Assembly (NCBI GenBank): GCA_049975325.1
Contig: JBNGDW010000083.1
Coordinates: 1 to 6,037, forward strand
Length of the DNA: 6,037 nucleotides
Origin: JBNGDW01 sp049975325
GTDB taxonomy: Bacteria; Cloacimonadota; Cloacimonadia; JGIOTU-2; JBNGDW01
Reading direction: 5' to 3'
Position numbers and translations under genes: made by a program. The notes beneath the pieces are model-generated. The model had not been told where the DNA came from and ran no database searches. It saw nothing but the letters and a program-made list of their open reading frames with translations. Below are positions 1-4,662 of the stretch, one piece after another. The number at the start of each line of letters is the position of its first letter. The stretch's first letter is position 1.

Positions 1-1
1 G

Positions 2-226
2 TATAATATTAGCAAAGAATACCGTCAATACTCTAAGGATGGCCGAATAGAGATTAATGAAAAGGGAGAAAAGATATACATACCGAAAACAATAATTACT
101 GAAGATGATTTGAAAATTACAGCCAGAGAAACCGATAGAGTTGTTGTTGATGGTAATAACTGTAGAATTGTAAAAGACAGGGTTAGACCAGATAATACAC
201 AATCTCTCACAGGAGGTAATTTGTGA
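2..226 (+). CDS. 3' end of an unrecognised protein, truncated by the window start
   Basis: This frame is open from base 2 and ends at TGA 224-226, giving 74 residues with no start inside the window that must be the true one. The visible tail is charged and mixed, with a stretch reading KDGRIEINEKGEKIYIPK and later RETDRVVVDGNNCRIVKDRV. Its alternation of beta-prone and charged residues looks like a real soluble protein rather than a chance frame. No signal peptide, membrane segment or known motif is visible. Its last codons contain the AGGAGG ribosome site of the next small ORF, and its stop overlaps that ORF's GTG start (GTGA), which suggests co-transcription and translational coupling. I do not recognise the family. 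The minus-strand frame opposite it looks like a shadow. Confidence 0.6.
   Translation, partial: YNISKEYRQYSKDGRIEINEKGEKIYIPKTIITEDDLKITARETDRVVVDGNNCRIVKDRVRPDNTQSLTGGNL
211..216 (+). promoter_or_regulatory. Ribosome binding site AGGAGG deciding a GTG start
   Basis: A perfect AGGAGG lies inside the end of the upstream gene, six bases before GTG 223. There is no other start codon at a suitable distance in an open frame: the TTG at 221 is followed directly by TGA. This site is the main reason to believe that the tiny 223-315 ORF is translated. Confidence 0.6.
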
Positions 227-315
227 TAGCAAAGACAACAAATAATGATCTTGAAGATTTAGAGACTAAAGATACATTAACAATATTTATTAAAACAAAG
301 AGTATATTATGTTAG
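223..315 (+). CDS. Small 30-residue ORF bridging two genes
   Basis: A GTG-started frame of 30 codons ending at TAG 313-315. The product starts MIAKTTNNDLEDLETKDT and ends in a short hydrophobic and basic stretch, with a final cysteine. The case for it rests on position. It has a perfect AGGAGG at 211-216, its start overlaps the upstream stop, and its stop overlaps the ATG at 309 of the next gene (ATGTTAG). It may therefore be a real microprotein or mainly a coupling device that carries ribosomes to the 309 start, which has only a weak site of its own. An alternative is that the 309 gene was once longer and a frameshift separated this 5' piece. I recognise no family. Confidence 0.45.
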   Translation: MIAKTTNNDLEDLETKDTLTIFIKTKSILC

Positions 316-794
316 AAACAGTAAACATTCCAATCTGTATAATAGGAACAGCATTTGAAGAGTTATATGCTGAAAAGATATTACAAAAAGTATTCTTCTG
401 CATCTTACTATCTCATAAAGAAATATTTATTGAACCCTTAACTGTAGTAACTCAAATAGATGATTCTATGAGATTAAAAAGACTCAATTCCAGAGATAAG
501 GCTCAATTGCTATTAGATAGGGAATGTGAGAAAGCACCAGTACAACAAGAAGGCTACTGTTACCTAGCAATTTTGTATCTTCTCAAAATTGATCATTATT
601 GTAGGAGAGTGTTTCTCTTCCTTTCTACTGAATACACTGGGAGTGATTATATTCTCTTTGCTCGCAAAAGGATTAGAAATCTAAAACTTACCAAAAAGGA
701 ATTCTTTAATTATAAGGAAGTATTATTAGCCTTTAATTCTACTGATGTAGTTTTTAAGAGTATCAAATCTCCTCTATGGGATGATTCATCTTAA
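309..794 (+). CDS. Unrecognised 161-residue protein, paralogue of the 921-1508 gene
   Basis: The frame runs from ATG 309 to TAA. An in-frame TAA at 291-293 rules out a longer ATG start. No strong Shine-Dalgarno precedes it, so initiation probably depends on coupling to the overlapping 223-315 ORF. The protein has a hydrophobic N-terminal third (residues 24-47), then a core with LLLDRECEK at about 67-75 and a hydrophobic YLAILYLLKID segment near 87-97, then a basic ARKRIRNL stretch. It aligns almost without gaps to the 921-1508 product from the N-terminal third through the DRECEK core to about residue 130. The hydrophobic stretches are broken by charges, so I do not call membrane helices. No catalytic motif or named family is evident. 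AT-rich composition matches its neighbours on the left and differs from the operon on the right. Confidence 0.7.
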   Translation: MLETVNIPICIIGTAFEELYAEKILQKVFFCILLSHKEIFIEPLTVVTQIDDSMRLKRLNSRDKAQLLLDRECEKAPVQQEGYCYLAILYLLKIDHYCRRVFLFLSTEYTGSDYILFARKRIRNLKLTKKEFFNYKEVLLAFNSTDVVFKSIKSPLWDDSS

Positions 795-877
795 AGTAGC
801 TTCTTTGAAAAGATACAGTTGAATTAAAAGAAAATAACTATAAGAAGGATAATTTACTATAACTAAAACAAATGTAA

Positions 878-898
878 GAATCAAAAAAACTTTGATTC
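878..898 (+). promoter_or_regulatory. Perfect 8-bp hairpin just upstream of the 921 gene
   Basis: GAATCAAA (878-885) and TTTGATTC (891-898) are exact reverse complements around a five-base AAAAC loop. The element ends 11 bases before the AAGGAG ribosome site (910-915). It is AT-rich and is not followed by a T-run, so it does not look like an intrinsic terminator. It could be an operator for a dimeric repressor or an mRNA hairpin affecting translation of the downstream paralogue. Chance palindromes of this size occur in AT-rich DNA, so the function is an inference. Confidence 0.35.
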
Positions 899-920
899 AA
901 TAATATTATAAGGAGTAATT

Positions 921-1508
921 ATGCAAAAATGTATATGTATACCTAAATCAGTATTTGGAAATAAATCAATAAGTGTCTTACAGAGGGTGCTGAATGTAAT
1001 GCTATATTTTATACTATTCCGTCAAGACAACTTTATAAGTTTATTAACTGTTGATAGTTTCATTCAAGAGGCAAAAAAACTAGGACAAGATATCACTGAA
1101 AATGACGCGCAAACCCTTTTAGACAGGGAATGTGAGAAAATAGTCTGCGAAGTAGAGGGAGAATTCTACTTAAAAAGTTGCTATCTCTTAAAAGTGGATA
1201 AAGATTCTTTTGATGATTCTGAGAACGCCTCTATTCACTACTCTGCGGACGACTACTATGTCTATGCACCCAAAAAAATAAGGGAACAACTTTTTAAGAA
1301 CGACAATTTTCCCTTATATAATAATACTTTATTAGATATTAAAGATATTAAAGAATATTTAATTAATAAGAGTAGCGTAGCTACTATAGCGACCAAAAAA
1401 ATTAAAAATCTAAATCTCAAGAAACACAAATCTTCTGGTGGAGGTAGTTCTAATAATTCAAAAGAATTGCATCAGACAGATAGACAAAATTTAAACAAGG
1501 GAGATTAA
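921..1508 (+). CDS. Unrecognised 195-residue protein, tandem paralogue of the 309-794 gene
   Basis: ATG 921 is preceded by AAGGAG at 910-915 with five bases of spacing, so the start is well supported. Residues 20-48 are hydrophobic (VMLYFILF), followed by a LTVDSF segment, TLLDRECEK at about 65-73 and FYLKSCYLLKVD. An acidic linker follows, then DDYYVYAPKKIREQL. These parts match the 309-794 product position by position, including an equal 23-residue spacing between LTV and the AQ before the core. The C-terminal 40-50 residues are unique: lysine-rich, then a GGGSS glycine-serine patch and a polar tail ending NKGD, which looks disordered. There is no identifiable enzyme motif. The gene is separated from its paralogue by 126 bases holding a hairpin, so it may have its own control. 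I cannot assign a function. Confidence 0.75.
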   Translation: MQKCICIPKSVFGNKSISVLQRVLNVMLYFILFRQDNFISLLTVDSFIQEAKKLGQDITENDAQTLLDRECEKIVCEVEGEFYLKSCYLLKVDKDSFDDSENASIHYSADDYYVYAPKKIREQLFKNDNFPLYNNTLLDIKDIKEYLINKSSVATIATKKIKNLNLKKHKSSGGGSSNNSKELHQTDRQNLNKGD

Positions 1509-1524
1509 GCTATAGGAGAGGCTG

Positions 1525-1713
1525 GTTGGAGAAGAATCTAATGTGCTGAAGGGATGATATTTTTAGTTAGTGATTCAATCAGAATAATCATTTTCTCGTA
1601 GATTGCAGATGATTGAACTATTTCATTAGGAATCAATCATTCCATCAGAGAAAGCTTGTTTTCTCTACAATCTAAACTTCTATTTCTTCTAGGACTACAA
1701 ATTCTTCTCCAAC
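1525..1713. repeat. 13-bp inverted repeat bounding a partly palindromic segment
   Basis: GTTGGAGAAGAAT at 1525-1537 is the exact reverse complement of ATTCTTCTCCAAC at 1701-1713. Inside lie further nested complementary pairs: an approximately 10-bp pair with one mismatch (1599-1608 with 1665-1674), ATGATTGA/TCAATCAT (1609-1616 with 1633-1640), and a local AGAGAAA/TTTCTCT hairpin (1647-1653 with 1660-1666), which overlaps the 1665-1674 arm and so would compete with it. The whole could fold as one long imperfect hairpin, as in a MITE-like element or a structured RNA. I find no clear target-site duplication at the ends and no transposase, so a mobile origin is only a possibility. Confidence 0.4.
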
Positions 1714-1899
1714 TTTAACAGATGCTTCTTATTTTATAGATAGATAGCCATTCTCTTCTGATGCCCTGAGAAGCTTCCCAGTGCCCCAAGAATGATTTTG
1801 ATTTAAAGAATCGACTATCTTCCCCAGAGAGGAGTAAAAATGCCTTAGAATCCGAATTTGTAGAGAAAAATATTTAAAAAATGAAAGTATATGCTTTAT
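1672..1899 (-). pseudogene. Possible decayed coding fragment on the minus strand
   Basis: One minus-strand frame is open for about 55 codons from 1899 to 1732, stops at TAA (1731-1729), continues open for 18 codons and ends at TAG (1674-1672). The readings on both sides of the internal stop look protein-like in the same frame: LLRASEENGYLSIK before it and EASVKVGEEFVVLEEIEV after it, the latter with strand-like alternation. There is no ATG or ribosome site at the upstream end. This could be the remnant of a gene 3' end with one nonsense change, or a chance reading. The 1701-1713 arm of the inverted repeat lies inside it. No family is recognised. Confidence 0.22.
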
Positions 1900-1922
1900 C
1901 TATTTTTTTTACTAAATAAAGA

Positions 1923-1947
1923 GTATCAGTTACTGCAAATCTGATAC
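1923..1947. other. 7-bp AT-rich hairpin
   Basis: GTATCAG (1923-1929) pairs exactly with CTGATAC (1941-1947) across an 11-base loop. It lies about 95 bases before the doubtful 2041 ORF. There is no T-run directly after it, so a terminator is not supported. It may be an operator-like palindrome or a chance pairing. Confidence 0.2.
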
Positions 1948-2040
1948 AGGATATTTGATAATTTAATATTAGAAAAAGAAGGAATCTATTTGTGACTAGC
2001 AACTGCATTTTAATTCTCGTATTGGGAGGCAATATCAAAA

Positions 2041-2229
2041 ATGTTGAATCAAAGAAATCACAAAAAATATGAATATAAAGAGAAAGAGAAAGTAAGGCTC
2101 AGAAAGAATAGGATTAACAGCATTACTTTCTATTCAGAAACTATTCCAATTCAATCAAATAGGATTTGGATAGGAGGAGATGTATCAAATCAAAAAAATT
2201 TAAGCAAATATAAAAAAATGAAAAAATAA
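2041..2229 (+). CDS. Doubtful 62-residue lysine-rich small protein
   Basis: ATG 2041 to TAA 2227-2229. A GGGAGG sequence lies at 2024-2029, 11 bases before the start, which is a little far but usable. The product is very basic: an N-terminal KYEYKEKEKVRLRKNR run, a more ordinary centre (ITFYSETIPIQSNRIWIGG) and a lysine-rich end. The low-complexity composition is what AT-rich DNA gives by chance, but the centre looks protein-like and the ribosome site is in its favour. It stands alone between two long non-coding stretches. If real, its charge would fit a nucleic-acid-binding or ribosome-associated small protein, but that is conjecture. Confidence 0.28.
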   Translation: MLNQRNHKKYEYKEKEKVRLRKNRINSITFYSETIPIQSNRIWIGGDVSNQKNLSKYKKMKK

Positions 2230-2287
2230 TAGTATCATAAAAGCAAGTAGAAAAATAGCAATTTTTAAGATTTTAAATTCTTCTTTT

Positions 2288-2354
2288 GTTTAAAATGCCA
2301 TTTAAAATGGATAAAGCATTGCTATATAATGATATAGCCCCTATCATTTTAAAC
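2288..2354. repeat. TTTAAAATG repeats around nested palindromes
   Basis: GTTTAAAATG occurs at 2288-2297, TTTAAAATGG at 2301-2310, and the inverse CATTTTAAAC at 2345-2354. A further direct GTTTAAAATG lies at 2445-2454. Between the inverted copies is a perfect 7-bp hairpin, GCTATAT (2321-2327) with ATATAGC (2332-2338), and the right arm runs into an AAACGTTT palindrome at 2351-2358. The clustered, oriented copies resemble operator sites or short iterons. AT-richness raises the chance rate for such motifs, but the repeated ten-base match is more than I would expect. Confidence 0.4.
2302..2330 (+). promoter_or_regulatory. Candidate sigma-70-type promoter inside the palindromes
   Basis: TATAAT at 2325-2330 matches the -10 consensus exactly. 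Seventeen bases upstream is TTAAAA at 2302-2307, four of six matches to the -35. The -10 sits within the GCTATAT/ATATAGC hairpin and the -35 overlaps a TTTAAAATG copy, so a protein bound to those repeats could block it. Transcripts would have a leader of about 300 bases before the ATPase gene at 2640. In AT-rich DNA such matches are common, so this is tentative. Confidence 0.25.
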
Positions 2355-2639
2355 GTTTTAAATATTTCAAACTTTTTTTAAAACCACAGTAATTTTATAT
2401 CATAATAAACTACAACAACTTATGGAAATAACCACTCTAAAAGGGTTTAAAATGAAGGCCATATATTTTAAATGATTTTGAATAAAACTCAATCTCAGGT
2501 GTATAAACTACTTTAGCGGCTTGAGCTGATGAAATATAAAGTAATTTCGCTGGAATTGAAAAAACTCAAAAAAATCATTTTGCTTGTCCGTGGATGACGC
2601 GAACTGTTGTAGAATGAAAAATAAAAAGGAGTTGAGAAG

Positions 2640-3980
2640 ATGAAGATTAGTGAGTTGGGAGTGTTTGGCTACGATGATTACGATGCGCCATTGATGGCGG
2701 CTCTGGTTACGGGAGACCCTGTTGCTCTGGTGGGGAGTCATGGATCCGCAAAGACTCTTTTCTGCAGACGATTGGCATGTGCTATGGGCTTGAAGTTCCA
2801 CGCCTATGACGCCTCAAAGGCTCTGTTCGACGATGTGATAGGTTTTCCGAATCCATCACGGCTCGCGCAGGGTGTTTTGGATTATGTGGGCGACGGCATG
2901 ACCATCTGGGATAAGGAGTTTGTGCTGATAGATGAGATATCCCGGGCTGACCCGACGATGCAGAACAAGTGGCTGGAAGTTATTCGGGCAAGGTCGATAA
3001 TGGGCAGGAAGGTAGATTGCCTGAAGTATGTCTTCGCGGCGATGAACCCTACCGATTATATCGGGGCGATGCCTTTGGATTTGGCCCTTGCTGCGAGGTT
3101 CACATGGATTATAGAGACTCCGGAGGTGGGGGATATGTCGGAGGATAATATAAGAAGGGTTATCAGGACAATTGGGGATGAGGATGCTCCGATGTTGGGG
3201 GTTAGTGATGACACAGCTCAGAGCAATCGGCTTTTCGAAAAGATTGTTTCTATTAGAGGTCGGACGAAACAGATCCTCGATAGCGATACTAAAATGGTTC
3301 AAATGATAGAGAATCTAATTCACTCCATTGCAGTATTATCCAAGAACAAAAACATCAAGATTGCCGATGGCAGGCGGTTATCGATGATTAGACGGAATCT
3401 GACTGCATGTCTTGTGGCGGATGGAATTCCATCGAACTGTGATGATTTGGTTATTCTGTCACAAAAGGCGGCGAAATATCTGCCTATGCTGTTCCCAGCA
3501 AAACTTCTGGACGAGGATAGACTGGAGGATAATCTGAACGCGGTCTTATCTGAGGCTATTTATACAACTTTCAACACCGATGGTTCTATACCCGGCGGGA
3601 GCTTTGAACTGGGATTGCCGATGGTTGGAGCTTTTCTGGAAAGGGAGTTTGATCCTTTCGCGCTGGAATTGGCTTTGGAAGCTTTGGAGAGGGAATTTAC
3701 TGCGGAGGTTGTGAGCGCAGAAAGCAGGCTGAAGATAGCGATGTTGACAAAGAAAATAATCGCGAAGGTCAATGAATCAGATATGGAGTTGGACGCTGAA
3801 ATCTGGAAGCGGGTATGGGCGGTATATCTCGTGGCATCTGGTAGCAGTGCCCTAAATGTTGTTACAATGAAGTTGAACGCCGTGCCCTCGGAGAAGTGGC
3901 TTTCGTGTGGGGCGATACTGCAGGAAGAGAGCTTTAGCGGGAAAATTAGACAGAAAATCGAAGAATTGGAAAGGACATAA
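2640..3980 (+). CDS. MoxR-type AAA+ ATPase with a C-terminal extension
   Basis: ATG 2640 follows AAGGAG at 2626-2631 by eight bases, and an in-frame stop lies just upstream, so the start is firm. The 446-residue product has a Walker A GSHGSAKT (32-39), Walker B FVLIDE (94-99; D98, E99), a sensor-1 asparagine (N136 in AAMNPTD), an arginine-finger position R153 in LAARF, and a lid helix near 243-262 beginning DGRRLSMI that would supply sensor 2. These mark the MoxR/RavA/NorQ branch of AAA+ ATPases, whose hexamers use ATP to remodel partner proteins, usually together with a vWA protein. MoxR proteins are commonly about 300-350 residues; here roughly the last 110-130 residues, helical and charged, are extra and unassigned. 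It heads an operon with the unknown 3984 gene and the metallopeptidase-vWA gene. A cytoplasmic location is likely, as no signal or membrane segment is seen. Confidence 0.92.
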   Translation: MKISELGVFGYDDYDAPLMAALVTGDPVALVGSHGSAKTLFCRRLACAMGLKFHAYDASKALFDDVIGFPNPSRLAQGVLDYVGDGMTIWDKEFVLIDEISRADPTMQNKWLEVIRARSIMGRKVDCLKYVFAAMNPTDYIGAMPLDLALAARFTWIIETPEVGDMSEDNIRRVIRTIGDEDAPMLGVSDDTAQSNRLFEKIVSIRGRTKQILDSDTKMVQMIENLIHSIAVLSKNKNIKIADGRRLSMIRRNLTACLVADGIPSNCDDLVILSQKAAKYLPMLFPAKLLDEDRLEDNLNAVLSEAIYTTFNTDGSIPGGSFELGLPMVGAFLEREFDPFALELALEALEREFTAEVVSAESRLKIAMLTKKIIAKVNESDMELDAEIWKRVWAVYLVASGSSALNVVTMKLNAVPSEKWLSCGAILQEESFSGKIRQKIEELERT

Positions 3981-3983
3981 AAA

Positions 3984-4659
3984 ATGAGAGCGAAGATTAT
4001 TGAATGGAGCTGTTTGTCTCAGGAACTGCTGATAGGAAGGATGCGCGAGGTGGATGTGAATCCAATATCCCTTATGGATGACCTGATTGATCATCGGCTT
4101 GTTCTATGGAGTCAGGTTAAAGATTATCCCACCGCCGGAACAATAGAATTGAGGGAGGATAGCAAGTTGCGGAAGACATTCCCCAAAAAGTTCACAGGAG
4201 TTGTGTTGGGAGGTATCACCCACAGTCGGGATAGTTACAAGGATTATACTATTCTGGCGAAGAATTTCATGCGGATTGGCAATTCTAAAACCTTTCGGGA
4301 TGTGTTGAAGTTCGAGAACCTGGAGGATAGGTTGGAGGCTATGTTAATCCATAATCCGCGATTGAACACGAACACAAAAATTGCTGGNNNNNNNNNNNNN
4401 NNNNNNNNNNNNNNNNNNNNNNNNNNNNNNNNNNNNNNNNNNNNNNNNNNNNNNNNNNNNNNNNNNNNNNNNNNNNNNNNNNNNNNNGGAATTTTCCAGA
4501 TATTGCGTTCTGCCGGATTACAGTGCCGTGGAATATGCCGATGATATTGAAGTTATCGATGATCCGGCGCTCGGGAACTCTCTGTTTCTTAATCTTCCTA
4601 TGTTGGAGGATTATCATGAAAAATGTAAATATGTAATGCTTGCTGAGTTCAAGGAGTAG
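3984..4659 (+). CDS. Unrecognised middle protein of the MoxR-vWA operon, split by an assembly gap
   Basis: ATG 3984 begins three bases after the ATPase stop, with AAAGGA at 3970-3975 as ribosome site. Some 134 residues are read before the Ns at 4388. After the gap, a frame starting at 4489 gives 56 more residues (EFSRYCVLPDYSAVEYADD, then a hydrophobic/acidic tail ending LAEFKE) and stops at TAG 4657-4659. The two frames differ as written, but 100 Ns is a placeholder; one continuous gene requires a true gap that is a multiple of three (possibly zero). The N-terminal part has a helical opening, FTGVVLGGITHSRDSYKDY near 70-88, and a later LEDRLEAMLIHNPR helix. No known motif is visible. Its place between a MoxR ATPase and its vWA partner suggests it is the substrate, adaptor or effector of that pair. 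That two genes are split by the gap is less likely but possible. Confidence 0.75.
4388..4487. other. 100-base assembly gap (Ns)
   Basis: Exactly 100 Ns, the usual placeholder for a scaffold gap of unknown length. It interrupts the middle operon gene and should not be read as a real distance. The reading frames on its two sides do not match at this nominal length. Confidence 0.98.
4651..4656 (+). promoter_or_regulatory. Ribosome binding site AAGGAG within the end of the upstream gene
   Basis: AAGGAG forms the last two sense codons (Lys-Glu) of the middle gene, just before its TAG, and lies six bases before ATG 4663. It fixes the start of the metallopeptidase-vWA gene and indicates translational coupling. 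Confidence 0.7.
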
Positions 4660-4662
4660 CTG

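Larger units (their letters stand above)
1509..2040. other. AT-rich intergenic stretch without a convincing gene
   Basis: These 530 bases carry stops in all plus frames. What can be seen is a 13-bp inverted repeat around a partly palindromic segment (1525-1713), a decayed-looking minus-strand coding fragment (1672-1899), an A-tract/T-tract pair (1876-1881 and 1903-1910) around a very short stem, and a 7-bp hairpin at 1923-1947. I see no tRNA, rRNA or recognised riboswitch. A GAGGAG-like site near 1826 leads only to a two-codon ORF. Confidence 0.6.
2230..2639. other. Intergenic region holding the AT-rich to GC-richer transition
   Basis: There is no supportable gene in these 410 bases. The first half is extremely AT-rich and carries repeated TTTAAAATG motifs, nested palindromes and a TATAAT promoter match (2288-2354), with another motif copy at 2445-2454. 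From about 2500 the base composition begins to resemble the operon downstream. A 17-codon ATG frame at 2422-2475 has no ribosome site and is not called. I see no clear promoter within 100 bases of the first operon gene; TAGAAT at 2610-2615 lacks a well-spaced -35. Confidence 0.6.

Noticed and set aside
25..210. 61-codon minus-strand ORF
   Set aside because: It lies opposite the plus-strand frame 2-226, which has an embedded ribosome site and an ordered overlap with the next gene. It has no ribosome site of its own.
1876..1910. Terminator-like A-tract, short stem and T-tract
   Set aside because: There is a run of eight Ts at 1903-1910, but the stem before it is only AAAG/CTTT (1884-1887 with 1894-1897) and there is no GC-rich hairpin. 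In AT-rich DNA this is not enough.
2422..2475. 17-codon ATG ORF as a possible leader peptide
   Set aside because: It has no ribosome site, and no attenuator-like hairpins or codon runs follow it.
1..2600. CRISPR array, tRNA, prophage or IS element in the AT-rich part
   Set aside because: I saw no regular repeat-spacer pattern, cloverleaf, transposase or phage structural motif.
2580..2615. Promoter directly before the ATPase gene
   Set aside because: TAGAAT at 2610-2615 is a fair -10, but the TTG-type -35 candidates lie 20 or 24 bases away, outside the usual spacing.
2508..2801. 97-codon minus-strand ORF
   Set aside because: It overlaps the start of the well-supported ATPase gene, including its Walker A region, and its product is low-complexity and glutamine/serine-rich.
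2856..3302. 148-codon minus-strand ORF
   Set aside because: It lies entirely opposite the AAA+ core (Walker B, sensor 1), whose plus-strand motifs are unambiguous.
3560..4094. Two minus-strand ORFs of 70 and 80 codons
   Set aside because: Both lie opposite the ATPase C-terminus and the start of the middle gene; they are shadow frames without ribosome sites.
4339..4617. ORFs spanning the Ns on either strand
   Set aside because: They exist only because Ns are read through as codons. Only the plus-strand frame after the gap that ends at 4659 is kept, as part of the middle gene.
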